From Verrucomicrobiota bacterium (GTDB lineage: Bacteria > Verrucomicrobiota > Verrucomicrobiia > Limisphaerales > J093), in contig JAOSKK010000002.1 in NCBI GenBank assembly GCA_027493615.1, forward strand, positions 186,001 through 250,000: DNA of 64,000 nt, given 5' to 3'. The notes under the pieces are model-generated. The model worked only from the letters and a program-made list of their open reading frames with translations, made no database searches and was not told the origin of the DNA. Made by a program: the position numbers and the translations under genes. This document shows positions 10,215-24,422 of this stretch, one piece after another (within the stretch, counting starts at the first letter, position 1; every line of letters starts with the position of its first letter).

Positions 10215-11834
10215 TCAGCCGCTGACACCCCGGGTCTGCTGCCGCTGGAGCACGGCGGCGATGAAGCCCTGGAACAGGGGATGAGCGGCGTGGGGTTTGC
10301 TGCGAAACTCCGGATGGAACTGGCAGGCCATGAAGAACGGATGGCCGGCCAACTCGATCAGTTCGACCAATTCGCCGCCGTGCGAGGTGCCGCAGAGATG
10401 GAAGCCGGCGGCCTCGAACGCCGGCCGGTAGCGGTTGTTGAACTCGTAGCGGTGCCGGTGCCGTTCGTGCACCACGAACGCGCCGTAAAGGCGGGCGGCG
10501 CGCGAGTCCATCTTGAGCTGGATCTCCTGCGAGCCCAACCGCATCGTGCCCCCCATCTCCGTCACGGCTTGCTGCTCCTCGAGCAGGGCGATGACCGGGT
10601 GTGGGGTCGTGGCATCGAACTCGGTCGAGTGGGCCTTTTCGAGGTTGAGCACGTGGCGGGCGAACTCGATGGTGGCGATCTGCATGCCTAGGCACAGGCC
10701 CAGGTAGGGCAGTTGGTGCACCCGGGCGTACTGGGCGGCCGCGATCTTGCCCTCGATCCCGCGGTCCCCGAAACCGCCGGGAACCAGGATGCCGCCGAGG
10801 CCTTTGAGCACCTTCTCGGCTCCCTCGCGCTCGATTTGTTCGGCCTCGATGCGCTCGACCTCGACCCCGCAGTCGTTGGCCACGCCGCCGTGGGTGATGG
10901 CTTCGTAGACCGACTTGTAGGCGTCCGGCAGGCCGGTGTACTTGCCGACGACGCCGATGCGTACGCGGTGTTGCGGGGCGATCAGTTTGCGGATGGTGTC
11001 CTGCCAGCGACTCATGTCGCCGGCGGGCTGGTCCAGTTGCAGCCGCTGGCAGACCAACTCATCCATCCGCTCGCGCTGGAGCATCAGCGGCACCTCGTAA
11101 ATGCTGTACTCGACGTCGCGCTCCTCGATGACGGCCTCGTAGGGCACGTTGCAGAAAAGAGAGATCTTCTGGCGGACGTCTTTGGCGAGGGGGCGGTCGC
11201 AACGGCACACAAGGATCTGGGGCGCGATGCCGATTTCGCGCAGTTTGGCGACCGACTGCTGGGTGGGCTTGGTCTTCAGTTCGCCGGCAGCCTTGATGAA
11301 GGGGACGTAGGTCACGTGGATGAACAGGGCGTTGTGCGGGCCCTGTTCGAGGGCGAACTCGCGGATGGCCTCGAGGAACGGCAGGCCTTCGATGTCGCCG
11401 GTGGTGCCGCCGATCTCGGTGATGAGCACATCGGCCTTGGAGGTTTCCGCCACGAGCCGGATCCGGTCCTGGATTTCGTCGGTGATGTGCGGGATGACTT
11501 GGACGGTCTTGCCGAGGTAACCGCCCTTGCGTTCGCGCTCGAGCACGTTCAGGTACACGCGCCCGCTGGTGAGGTTGTTCAGCTTGGTCAACTGGACGTG
11601 GGTGAACCGCTCGTAGTGGCCGAGGTCCAGATCGGTCTCGGTGCCGTCGTCCAGCACGTACACCTCGCCGTGCTGGTAGGGGTTCATGGTGCCGGGGTCG
11701 ACATTGAGGTACGGGTCGAACTTCTGGAGGCAGACCTTGAGCCCCCGATGTTCGAGGAGGGTGCCGAGCGACGCCGCCGTCAGGCCCTTGCCCAGCGAAC
11801 TGACCACGCCGCCCGTGACAAAGATATACTTCAC
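10215..11834 (-). CDS. pyrG: CTP synthase
   Basis: GTG start; [71 protein letters not shown]; 540 codons. Confidence 0.97.
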   Translation of the reverse strand: MKYIFVTGGVVSSLGKGLTAASLGTLLEHRGLKVCLQKFDPYLNVDPGTMNPYQHGEVYVLDDGTETDLDLGHYERFTHVQLTKLNNLTSGRVYLNVLERERKGGYLGKTVQVIPHITDEIQDRIRLVAETSKADVLITEIGGTTGDIEGLPFLEAIREFALEQGPHNALFIHVTYVPFIKAAGELKTKPTQQSVAKLREIGIAPQILVCRCDRPLAKDVRQKISLFCNVPYEAVIEERDVEYSIYEVPLMLQRERMDELVCQRLQLDQPAGDMSRWQDTIRKLIAPQHRVRIGVVGKYTGLPDAYKSVYEAITHGGVANDCGVEVERIEAEQIEREGAEKVLKGLGGILVPGGFGDRGIEGKIAAAQYARVHQLPYLGLCLGMQIATIEFARHVLNLEKAHSTEFDATTPHPVIALLEEQQAVTEMGGTMRLGSQEIQLKMDSRAARLYGAFVVHERHRHRYEFNNRYRPAFEAAGFHLCGTSHGGELVELIELAGHPFFMACQFHPEFRSKPHAAHPLFQGFIAAVLQRQQTRGVSG

Positions 11835-11893
11835 GGGCGAGCAGCGTACCGGCAGCCGCGCCCGGCTGGCAATGCGCCTGTGCGATCCCGCCC

Positions 11894-12706
11894 TTACCCG
11901 CGCAGCAGCAGCAGGAGCAGCAGGGCACCCGCGCCGATGCGGTACCAGCCGAAACCAACGAAGGTGTGCGTCCGGACGTAGCCAAGCAGCCACTTCACCG
12001 CCATGAACGACACGATGGCCGACACGATCGTTCCCAGCGCCAGCAGGCCCCAGTCCTCGGTCACCCCGCCGGGCGGCGGTCGCAGCCACGCCTTGGCCAG
12101 CTTCAGCCCGCCCGCCGCCAGCATCGTCGGAATCCCCACCAGAAACGAGAACTCCGTCGCGGCCGGGCGGCTCAGGCCCAGGGCGAGCAGAACGAGGATG
12201 GTGGCGCCGGACCGCGAGGTCCCGGGGAAGACGGCCGCAACCAACTGGGCGAGGCCCACCGCCGCCGCGACGGTCCAGGTGATCTCGTCCCGCACGGGTC
12301 GCCCCCGCAGGACGCGCTCCGCCACCAGGAACAAGACGCCGCCCGCGATCAGCGCCAGCGCGACGGGCACGATGCTCTCCGGCAGCTTGAGCCCGAGTTG
12401 ATCGAGCACGACGCCGCCGATGCCGGTCAGGGCGAAGGCGGCCAGCACCTTGAGGATGAAATCCCGCGCGGCGGGGTCCCGGTGGCAGCGGGCCACCTGG
12501 CGGAGCCGTTCCGGGAACAGTGGAATCACGGCCACCACCGCGCCGCTTTGGATGAAGATGTTGAACAGGTCGCTTTGGCGCGGCAGCCAATGCTGCGCGA
12601 TGAGCAGGTGGCCGGTCGAAGAGACCGGCAGGAACTCGGTGATTCCTTCGATGATCCCCAGCAGGACGATGGCAAGCCAGTCAGGCACCCGGCGTTTAGA
12701 CGCCAA
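11894..12706 (-). CDS. uppP: Undecaprenyl-diphosphatase (BacA/UppP)
   Basis: [60 protein letters not shown]. Confidence 0.95.
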   Translation of the reverse strand: MASKRRVPDWLAIVLLGIIEGITEFLPVSSTGHLLIAQHWLPRQSDLFNIFIQSGAVVAVIPLFPERLRQVARCHRDPAARDFILKVLAAFALTGIGGVVLDQLGLKLPESIVPVALALIAGGVLFLVAERVLRGRPVRDEITWTVAAAVGLAQLVAAVFPGTSRSGATILVLLALGLSRPAATEFSFLVGIPTMLAAGGLKLAKAWLRPPPGGVTEDWGLLALGTIVSAIVSFMAVKWLLGYVRTHTFVGFGWYRIGAGALLLLLLLRG

Positions 12707-12849
12707 GCGCGCCCGGTTGGCAAGCGGTAACCGGACCTCGTTGCGGATGGACGGAGAGCGATCTTAAGTCGTGCCACCCGCAGCGTGGATGGTCCAAGAT
12801 GCGCGTGGCATGGCTGGCGGCTCTCCATGGGCCACCCGACCCGTCACTT

Positions 12850-12970
12850 CCCCATCCCCGATGTTCGTAATCGGTGGAGGGACGCCCCGTCTTGGATTCT
12901 CCGCCGATTACGAACATCGGGGATGGGGCTAAGGGGGCGCTCCATGAACCTGTGGTGCGGGAGCGGATGC
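12850..12970. repeat. Composite repeat, family B copy 2 (inverted orientation)
   Basis: CCCCATCCCCGATGTTCGTAATCGG ... CCGATTACGAACATCGGGGATGGGG followed by GGCGCTCCATGAACCTGTGGTGCGGGAG (reverse complement of the family B flank). Confidence 0.88.
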
Positions 12971-13617
12971 ACCGTGATTTCGGCGCGCGCGAGGTGGTGA
13001 CGGGCCGGGTGCGCACGGTCACGAACGGTTGCGAGGTTGCACTGGTTCTCTGGGACGCCGGCGCAAGAGGCGCGCGTTGGAGCGGATCATTTCGCGGTGA
13101 GACGTACGCCCTCCACGCACTCGGGCGGCAGATGGTGCGCGCGGTGGGAAGGGAACTCGGACTTGATTTCACCGCGACCGTGCGTTCTGCCGTCGAGGAC
13201 GCGCTGTCCCGCAATGTCGAGGCGTGGGGGTTGACCCGCCTGGCGGCGGCGCGGAGCAGCGAGCTGAACCGCGATGGTCTGACGGCGGCCACGGAACTGG
13301 CCTATCAGGCGCTGGCCGCGGATCCGAACTGCGTGGAGGCGCGCATGGTTCTGGCCGGCGCCTACCGCAACTTGTCGGGGGTGCGGCCGCCGCGAGAGGT
13401 CTGGCCGCAACTGCGTGACCTCGCCGGTCAAGTGCCCCAGGTCGATGCGACGGCTTTCCGGGCTCGCTATTGGCTGGCCTGGTCCAGGATCTGCCACGAT
13501 TACGACTGGGAGGCAGGAGTCCGCGAGCTTGAGCAGGTTTTGCCTGCGGTGGACCATCTGAACCGGGCGATTCCGTCCCGCTGGCTGGGTCGGTTGGACG
13601 CCGCGGGGACCAGATAG
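12965..13617 (+). pseudogene. Apparent 5'-truncated fragment of a TPR / TolB-amino-domain (CadC or Ser-Thr-kinase-associated) protein
   Basis: ARE-VVTGRVRTVTNGCEVALVLWDAGARGARWSGSF resembles the 'GSVR..R..AQLIDA..G..LW' segment of such proteins; TPR-like LAYQALAADPNCVEARMVLAGAYRN; begins inside repeat B2 with no credible start. Confidence 0.5.
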
Positions 13618-13724
13618 TGGACATGGGGATAATGGATTGCGGGTGCGGCTCCAGGCGTGGAGGCCGCCGGCGTCGACCGAACGGTCGAATGTTAAATGTT
13701 AAGACGCGACCCCAATGGGCGAGC

Positions 13725-14878
13725 TCACAGCGCGGCGCGCAGGATGCCGAGGAGCTCGGCCGGGGTGAGGAGAATGGGGTTGGCCTTCATGCTGCTGGCC
13801 TGCATCGCGAGATCCGCCAGCGAGGGCAGATCGGCGCCGGTGAGGCCAAAGGCGCGGAGCGGGCGGATGCCGAAGGACGCACACAGATCCCGAACCCAGG
13901 CGACAGCGTCCGCCGCTTCCGCCTGGGGCCGGCCGGTCAACAGACGGGCAATCTCCGCGAAGCGCTCGAGGGTGGGCGAGGCCGGGGCGCGCGAACGCAA
14001 CGCCTCGAGATTGGCGCCCATGACGTGCGGCAGCAGCGCAGCACATACGGCGCCGTGCGGCGCGGGGAAGCGGCCGCCGATGGGGGCCGCGAAGCCATGC
14101 ACCGCCCCGAGACCGGCATTGGCCAACGCGAGCCCGCTGAACAGACTGGCAAGGGCCAGGTCCTCGCGCGCGGCGAGATCGCTGCCGTGCTCAACAGCCC
14201 GTCGCAACGAGCGGGCGCTGCGTCGCAGGCCCTCCACGCAGAGGGCGTCGACCATCGGGTTGGCCCGGTTGCAGACGTAAGGCTCGATGAGTTGCGTGAG
14301 GGCATCAAGCCCGGTCGAAGCCGTGAGTTCGGGAGGGAGATCAAGGGTGAGTTCGGGGTCGACCAGGGCCACCCGTGGGAGCACGTGGGGACTGCGCAGG
14401 CTCACCTTCACCCGGTGCTCGGGCGAGGCGAGCACGCTGTTGCGCGTGACTTCGGTGCCGGTGCCCGCCGTGGTCGGAAGAGCCACGCAGGGAGCGCCGG
14501 GGCGAGACAAGGGGCGGGCGCCGCCGATGACCTCGAGATGGTCCTGGAGGTCGCCGGGGTTGGTGAGCAGCGCGGCGATGGCTTTCGCCGTGTCGAGGGC
14601 ACTGCCGCCGCCATAGCCAATCACCAGATCGCAACCCGCCGCCCGCGCGGTCTCCACGCCGACCCGGACCCGGTCCGTGGTCGGTTCTCCCTCGACGGTG
14701 AAGAGATGAGAGGCAAGGCCGTGCGGGGGGAGAAGTTGAAGCAACCGGGCGGCGCGCGCTGGCGACCGGCCGGTGACGACCAGGGGACGACTGCCGAGGC
14801 CTTTGGCCAGCGCCGGGACTTCCCCAGCGTGCCGGGGCCGAACACGATGCGCTGGGCGGTGGCGAACTCGAATCGCAT
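13725..14878 (-). CDS. Iron-containing alcohol dehydrogenase / maleylacetate reductase-like (frameshift near 14740)
   Basis: MRFEFATAQRIVFGPGTLGK; YGGGSALDTAKAIAALL; ALPTTAGTGTEVTRNSVL; GAVHGFAAPIGGRFPAPHGAVCAALLP. Confidence 0.85.
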
Positions 14879-14933
14879 GGCGGGGGGGCAGAGGCTTGTC
14901 CGCGTGGCAGAGCCCGAGCGCAGGCGGTTCCTC

Positions 14934-15239
14934 TCAGAAGGCGTTGTCGTCCGGGAAGCAGTTGGTGAATTTCACGCTGCTGCGGGGTTCCGCCATCATC
15001 GGGGCGACAGTGTCACGCCATTGGGCGTAGTGAGCCGTGGCTTTATGGGCAGCGGGTGCGTCCGGGGTTCGGTAGGCCTCGATCAGCAGGAAGCGCGTGG
15101 CGTCGTCGGCTTGCTGGAGGACATCGAAGCGGGCGATGCCGGCTTCCTGAAGGCTTTGGCGGGCGTTGGACAGCGTGGCATCGCGAAAGGTGCTGACGCA
15201 TTCCGGCCGCACGTGCACGTGGACATGGACGATGAGCAT
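14934..15239 (-). CDS. Antibiotic biosynthesis monooxygenase (ABM) domain protein
   Basis: [69 protein letters not shown]. Confidence 0.8.
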   Translation of the reverse strand: MLIVHVHVHVRPECVSTFRDATLSNARQSLQEAGIARFDVLQQADDATRFLLIEAYRTPDAPAAHKATAHYAQWRDTVAPMMAEPRSSVKFTNCFPDDNAF

Positions 15240-15286
15240 CAGGGGGAGTATCGCGGGCGAGGCGTTCGACGGGAAGTACGAAGGCG

Positions 15287-15370
15287 GAAGGGCGAAGGGC
15301 GAAGGGCGAAGGGCGAAGTTGGAAGTTGGAAGTTGGAAGTTGGAAGTTGAGCGTTGAGCGTTGAATGTTG
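15287..15370. repeat. Heptanucleotide tandem array, 12 units x 7 bp
   Basis: (GAAGGGC)x4 (GAAGTTG)x5 (AGCGTTG)x2 AATGTTG, exactly in phase over 84 bp. Confidence 0.92.
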
Positions 15371-15387
15371 GCAGGCAGGTAGTCCGT

Positions 15388-18769
<3,382 letters not shown>

Positions 18770-18776
<7 letters not shown>

Positions 18777-18804
18777 CGTTCAACGCTCGAAGATGGAAGA
18801 TGGC
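18770..18804. repeat. Short heptanucleotide array (5 units), related to 15287-15370
   Basis: CATTCAA CGTTCAA CGCTCGA AGATGGA AGATGGC; reverse complement contains TTGAGCG/TTGAACG/TTGAATG-type units. Confidence 0.75.
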
Positions 18805-18884
18805 AGTCCTTGGTCCCTGGTCCCTGATCCTTCGACCTTCGGACTTCGAATTTCTTCTTTCATCTGGTGCACGGGGGGCGTTGC

Positions 18885-19913
18885 TCAGCGGACCTGGATG
18901 GGCTGGCCGTCGCGCAGGTTTGCGGCGCCATCGACGACGACCGTCTCGCCGGGGACGACGCCGGAGAGGAGTTCGACGCCTTGAGGCGTGCGTTTGCCGG
19001 TCTTGACGAGGCGCATGTGGGCGAGGTGGTTGGTGGCCACGAAGACGAGTTCCATCTGGCCGCGGCGCACCACGGCGTTGGTGGGCACCCAGAGGGTTTG
19101 GGTCTCACCCAGCGGGACCGTGAGCCGGCCGAATTGGCCGCTGCGCAGGTCGGGACTAGTGGGCAGGTCGAGCTTGACGCGGGACGTGCGGCTGATGGGG
19201 TCTGCCGAAGGGGCGATTTCAACCACCACACCCTCGAATTCGCGTGCCAGGGCGGGGATTTGTACCTGGAGACGTTCGCCGATCTTGAGGCGTCCGATGG
19301 TGGCTTCGGGGACGTCGGCTTCGAGGCGAAAGGCGGTTGGATCCTCGATTTCGAGCAGGGATCGGCCCGGGCTCGCGAGGTCGCCGACGTCGGCCAGTCT
19401 TCGCGTGATAATCCCCGCGAAGGGCGCCACCACACGGGAGTAGTCCAGAATCGTCTCGGCTTCGACGACGGCGGCCTCGGCGACGCGCGAGCGGGCCTCG
19501 ACGGCGTCGAACTCGGACTGGGTCACCGCCTTCTGCTGGAGCAGGGCCTTGAACCGTTCGAGTTCCCGCGTCGCCTGCTGGCGGAGGGCGACCGCCTGGT
19601 CGAGGCGCGCCCGGCCTTCGCGGACATCGAGTTGGACGAGCAAATCGCCGGCCTTGACCGCCTGGCCAAGGGTCACGGGGAGACTCTCAATTCGGCCGCT
19701 GACCTTGGCTTCGAGGGTGGCTCGCAACCGGGCGCGAACCGTGCCCACCACTTCCTCCGTGGCGACGGACTTCTCTGCGCTCACGGTCTGAACCCGTACG
19801 TCAGCCGAGGGAAGCGGGGGTGGCCCGGAGCCGGCCGGCGGCTGCGACCGGTGGCAGCCGGAGGCGAAGGCCAGAAGGAGGGGGAGCGGCAGGTAAGGGA
19901 GGAGGGCTTTCAT
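18885..19913 (-). CDS. RND efflux periplasmic adaptor (membrane fusion) subunit
   Basis: MKALLPYLPLPLLLAFASGCHRS lipoprotein leader; VGTVRARLRATLEAKVSGRIESLPVTLGQAVKAGDLLVQLD; YSRVVAPFAGIITRRLADVGDLASPG. Confidence 0.92.
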   Translation of the reverse strand: MKALLPYLPLPLLLAFASGCHRSQPPAGSGPPPLPSADVRVQTVSAEKSVATEEVVGTVRARLRATLEAKVSGRIESLPVTLGQAVKAGDLLVQLDVREGRARLDQAVALRQQATRELERFKALLQQKAVTQSEFDAVEARSRVAEAAVVEAETILDYSRVVAPFAGIITRRLADVGDLASPGRSLLEIEDPTAFRLEADVPEATIGRLKIGERLQVQIPALAREFEGVVVEIAPSADPISRTSRVKLDLPTSPDLRSGQFGRLTVPLGETQTLWVPTNAVVRRGQMELVFVATNHLAHMRLVKTGKRTPQGVELLSGVVPGETVVVDGAANLRDGQPIQVR

Positions 19914-19923
19914 CGGACAGAGT

Positions 19924-21300
19924 TCAGCGAGGTTCGAGTTGGGGCAGGCCGAGGGCGCGGCGGAGGGCGGCGACCGCAATCCGGCGATCCGCCTCGGCTT
20001 CCGCGCGCCGCACGCGGGCACCGGTGAGGGCGGTTTCGGCATCGATGAGTTGGGTGGCGAGGGCCAGGCCTTGCTCGAAGCGGGCGCGGGTGAGTTCGAC
20101 GCTCTCCTGGGCTTGAGAGATGGCGGTGTCGGTCACGGCGAGTCGGGCGCGGGCCTCCTCGAGATTGAGGCGGGCCTGTTCGACTTCGAGGTCGATGGCG
20201 AGGCGCCACTTGCGGTGCTCCTCCTGGATTTCCTCGAGGCGCGCGCGGGCTTCACTGACTTTGGCGCGGGTGAGTTTGCCGTCCCAGAGGTCGAACTGGA
20301 GCAGGGCCCCGGCGGCGTAGCTGCCGCCGTCCCCGCCGGTTTCCCAGCCGCGGTCGTAGTCGAGGCTTCCGAAAGCGCTGAGCTTGGGCAGGTAGCCACC
20401 CCGGGCGCCGCGCACCGCGGCTTCGGCCGCAAGTTCGCGTTGTCGGAGCGCGAGCAACTCGGGGCGCTGCGCGGGGCTGGCGGCGGCCGCGGGCGGGAGA
20501 AACTCCGGGACCGTGTTGGCCACCGCAAAGCCCGGGGTCTCAACGCCGAGCAGATTGCGCAAGGCACGCTCGGCGAGGGCTTCGGCGTTGCGGGCACGGA
20601 CGAGATCCTCACGGGATTGCGCGAGACGGACCTCAACGTCGAGCAGGTCGGCCCGGAGGAGGGTGCCGGCCTGATAGCGTTTGCGGGCGACGTTGACGTT
20701 CTGCTCGTAGCCGTTCACTGCGGCTTCGGTGGCTTGGATGAAGGCGCGGGTCTTGAGCACGGTGTGAAAGGCGCGCGCGACCTCAAAGCCGAGTGTACTC
20801 CGGACGGCCTCAGCCTCCCAGGCGGCTGCCTGGGCGCCGGCGCGGGCGGCGGTTCGGCCGGCGCGGATCTGACCGCCCGCGTAGAGGGGGGCCGTGACCA
20901 CGCCGCGGAGGTTGAGATTGTCGGTCGAGGGGACGTCGTTGAAATCGAGAGAGGGACTGAACGCCCGTTGGTTCAGAATCGCGCCAAAGGCGAGCATGGG
21001 GTTGTCGGTCCAGCCGTAGCTGGATTGGAACTGCAATTTGGGCCACACGGCAGCGTCGGCCTGGGCGATGCCCGCGCGCGCAGCGGCGATGCGCTGTTGG
21101 GCGATGCGGGCATCCGGACTGTTGGTCAGGGCGAAAGAAACGGCCTGCTCGAAGGTCCACGGTTCGGCGGCTTCGGCGGCAGGGAACCAGCAGGCGGCGC
21201 AAACAAACATCACCGCCGTGCCTCGTCGCAGTCCAGCGCCGGCGGGGGCGGGGCGCGAGGCGGGGTTCGGCCGCTGGAAATGTTCAAAGCTCATGTTCAC
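19924..21300 (-). CDS. TolC family outer membrane efflux protein
   Basis: PWTFEQAVSFALTNSPDARIAQQRIAAARAGI; internal duplicated OEP pattern; follows adaptor gene. Confidence 0.9.
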   Translation of the reverse strand: MNMSFEHFQRPNPASRPAPAGAGLRRGTAVMFVCAACWFPAAEAAEPWTFEQAVSFALTNSPDARIAQQRIAAARAGIAQADAAVWPKLQFQSSYGWTDNPMLAFGAILNQRAFSPSLDFNDVPSTDNLNLRGVVTAPLYAGGQIRAGRTAARAGAQAAAWEAEAVRSTLGFEVARAFHTVLKTRAFIQATEAAVNGYEQNVNVARKRYQAGTLLRADLLDVEVRLAQSREDLVRARNAEALAERALRNLLGVETPGFAVANTVPEFLPPAAAASPAQRPELLALRQRELAAEAAVRGARGGYLPKLSAFGSLDYDRGWETGGDGGSYAAGALLQFDLWDGKLTRAKVSEARARLEEIQEEHRKWRLAIDLEVEQARLNLEEARARLAVTDTAISQAQESVELTRARFEQGLALATQLIDAETALTGARVRRAEAEADRRIAVAALRRALGLPQLEPR

Positions 21301-21644
21301 GAGGGGGGTAGGTGCAGGGATTCTGCCGCACGCTGGGGCCGGCGGGCAAGGGGAAGTCGGGGACGACAGATCCGGGGAGGCGGCCGGACCGGCCAGGCGG
21401 AATCGAGGCGTGCCAATTCATCTTGGGTGGTTTGCCGGGGCACCGCATCGCGGCTCGCGGAAACAACATGCAGGAGACGGGAGCCGCACAAAGGTTACGC
21501 GGCGTCGCCGCGCGCGGTGACAGGAGGACATTGGTACCGAGTTCATCCGTAAAGGCTGACCCCGCCTTTTTGCTCGCCGGGACCGGTTGCCGGGGCAGAA
21601 TGACCACCTGGATCACGTCGAATGCGGACCTTGTTTCTCGGACC

Positions 21645-22501
21645 ATGAATCTGATGCGAATCCCCACGTTGTTGCGGCAGCGCGGCCGCGAGTTGACCGG
21701 CACGGCGGTGCTGGTGGTGATGGTCGGTTGCTCGGCCGCGAAGCCAGCGGCTACCTCGACGGAACCCCCCGAAGCCCGGTCGCAGTCGCGCCGGAGACCC
21801 CGACGCCCGCCGCGGCGGCGCCCGCTTCGACGGACTCCGCCGTGGCTGCCGCGCCGCCGGTCGCACCCGCGGAGTCGGCACCGGCAGTCACCTCGCCGGC
21901 TGCCCTCGAGGATCCCGAGAAACAACTGCCGGAGCTGGAAGGGTTCGGCTGGCGCTCTTTGTTCGATGGCCGTTCGCTCGAGGGTTGGCAGGTGACGGAT
22001 TTCGCTGGGCACGGTGATGTGGAGGTGGAGGGAGGGCGGATGGTGCTTCGCATGGGAGCGATGCTCACGGGGGTGAATCTTCTGGCCACGAACGACTTGG
22101 CGACGACGAACTACGAGTTGGTCCTGGACGCCATGAAGCTCGAAGGCAGCGATTTCTTCTGCGCCTTGACGTTCCCGGTCGGGGACACTTGCTGTTCGTT
22201 CCTGCTCGGTGGGTGGGGTGGGGGGGTGGTGGGAATCTCGAGCATCGACGGGAATGACGCGTCGTTGAACGAGACGACCAAGTACGTGGACTTCGAGCGC
22301 GACCGTTGGTACCGGGTGCGGATTCGGGTGACCCCGCGAAAGCTCGAGGCGTGGATCGGGGCGAAGCAGATGGTGGACGTACTGCTCGAAGGCCGGCGGC
22401 TCACGGTCCGGCCGGGGGAAATTGAACTGAGCCAGCCTTGGGGAATCGCGTCGTGGCAGACCACGGGCGCCTTGCGGAACATCCACTACCGGGACCTCTG
22501 A
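21645..22501 (+). CDS. DUF1080 (3-keto-disaccharide hydrolase-like) lipoprotein, frameshift near 21780
   Basis: Lipobox VLVVMVGCSA; GFGWRSLFDGRSLEGWQVTDFAGHGDVEVEGGRMVLRMG. Confidence 0.75.
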
Positions 22502-22695
22502 GACGGGCGATCGCCGGCGAACCGTGCCACCTGCCAGGCGCGCGACTGGGGGTAGCGTTCGGTTCCGCTTGGAACTGGCCCGGCGCCACAAGCCCTCGCT
22601 GCCGGGTCGGGGACCCGGCCTGCAGATTGCAGGCTTGGTGCCCCGGCGGGCGGTCATGCCGTACGGAACAGAGCAAAAAATGTTCCTCAAAGGCG

Positions 22696-22723
22696 TTGAC
22701 AGCGGGGCAGCGCCCCCTAGCGT
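22696..22723 (+). promoter_or_regulatory. Candidate sigma-70-like promoter upstream of tRNA-Thr/tuf
   Basis: TTGACA (22696-22701), 16-nt spacer, TAGCGT (22718-22723); by-eye match only. Confidence 0.35.
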
Positions 22724-22832
22724 TCCCCTCCGTGGCTGGCAACGACAGGCTGTCCGACCCCGACGGCAGGCGAGGGGCGAACAGTCTGGTGTCATTTTAG
22801 GCCGCAGAAATAGCAGGAAATGAACCGGTTTT

Positions 22833-22908
<76 letters not shown>

Positions 22909-22947
22909 TCTGGAAAACAGCGCGCAGAACAACAGCAGGAAGCACAA

Positions 22948-24135
22948 ATGGCTAAAGAGCAATTCCAACGGACGAAACCGCACGTCAACATCGGGACGAT
23001 CGGACACATCGACCATGGCAAATCCACGTTGACCGCCGCCATTGTCCAGACGCAGGCGAAGAAGGGTCTGGCCACCCCGATCTCCTACGCGGACATCACC
23101 AAGGGGGCACGGTCCGGGACGAGACCAAGACCGTGACCATCGCGATTTCGCACGTGGAGTACCAGAGCAACGAGCGCCACTACGCGCACGTGGACTGCCC
23201 GGGCCACGCGGACTTCATCAAGAACATGATCACCGGGGCAGCGCAGATGGACGGTGCGATCCTGGTGGTGGACGCTTCCGAGGGCCGATGCCGCAGACCA
23301 AGGAGCACGTGCTGCTGGCGCGGCAGGTGGGCGTGCCGGCCATCCTGATTTACCTGAACAAGGTGGACTTGGTGGATGACCCCGAGTTGCTCGAGTTGGT
23401 CGAGTTGGAGCTGCGCGACCTGTTGACCAAGTACGAGTTTCCCGGGGAGACCACGCCCATCATCCGAGGCAGCGCCAAGGCCGCTCTGGCAGGCGACCCG
23501 AAGGGAGAGGAATCGATCCAAAAGCTCCTGGATGCAGTGGACTCCTTCATCCCGCTGCCGACGCGGGAAGTGGACAAGCCGTTCCTGATGAGCATCGAAG
23601 ACGTGTTCAACATCGAAGGTCGCGGCACGGTGGTGACCGGCCGTGTGGAGCGCGGCGAGATGCAACGCATGTCGGACGTGGAAATTGTCGGGATCCGCGA
23701 GACCCGGAAGACGGTGGTGACGGACATCGAGATGTTCCGGAAGCTGCTCGACAAGGCGAGCGCGGGGGACAACGTGGGTGTGCTGCTGCGGGGGTGAAGA
23801 AGGAGGACGTCGAGCGCGGGATGGTGCTGGCGAAGCCAGGCACGATCACGCCGCACACGCATTTCAAAGCCGAGGTGTACGTGCTGTCGAAGGACGAGGG
23901 TGGCCGGCACACGCCGTTCTTCAACGGGTATCGGCCGCAGTTTTATTTCCGCACGACGGACGTGACCGGCAACGTCACGCTGCCCGAGGGGGTGGAGATG
24001 GTGATGCCGGGGGACAACGTCTCCGTCGAGATCAAGGTGATTGCGCCCATCGCCATGGAGCGGGGTCAGCGGTTCGCGATCCGCGAAGGCGGCCGCACGA
24101 TTGGGGCGGGCCGGGTGACGGAGGTGATCGAGTAG
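22948..24135 (+). CDS. tuf: Elongation factor Tu (three apparent single-base deletions near 23110, 23285, 23790)
   Basis: [91 protein letters not shown]. Confidence 0.97.
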
Positions 24136-24224
24136 GTGGCGCGGCCCGGGTGAGGGATGCGAAGGGATTCGCTGGAACATCCGGGCGTTGCGGTGGTGAG
24201 TCTGTGACGACCGCGGCATAGCAT

Positions 24225-24300
24225 AGGGCGGTAGCTCAATTGGCAGAGTACCGGTCTCCAAAACCGAGGGTTGGGGGTTCGAGTCCCTCCCGCCCTGCCA
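24225..24300 (+). tRNA. tRNA-Trp (CCA), CCA end encoded
   Basis: AGGGCGGTAGCTCAATTGGCAGAGT...CTCCAAA anticodon loop...GGTTCGAGTCCCTCCCGCCCTGCCA. Confidence 0.95.
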
Positions 24301-24319
24301 GCCACGCCGCCGGTGGAAC

Positions 24320-24408
24320 GGAGGGGTGGCAGAGTGGTCGAATGCGGCGGTCTTGAAAACCGTTGTGGGCGATGCCCACCGGGGGTTCGAATCCCTCCCC
24401 CTCCGCCA
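24320..24408 (+). tRNA. tRNA-Ser (TGA), long variable arm, CCA encoded
   Basis: GGAGGGGTGGCAGAGTGGTCGAATGCGGCGGTCTTGAAAACCG + variable arm + GGGGGTTCGAATCCCTCCCCCTCCGCCA. Confidence 0.95.
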
Positions 24409-24422
24409 ATAAGTACTGACAC

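Noticed and set aside
15287-15370. CRISPR-like array
   Set aside because: Units are 7 bp, contiguous, with no spacers and no cas genes.
18885-21300. RND adaptor and TolC genes as something novel
   Set aside because: Ordinary tripartite efflux operon components by motif and order; only the repeats around the permease are unusual.
22948-24135. tuf as a pseudogene or second, decaying tuf copy
   Set aside because: Each of the three frame changes is a single missing G or C and all flanking protein is perfectly conserved; sequencing error is far simpler.
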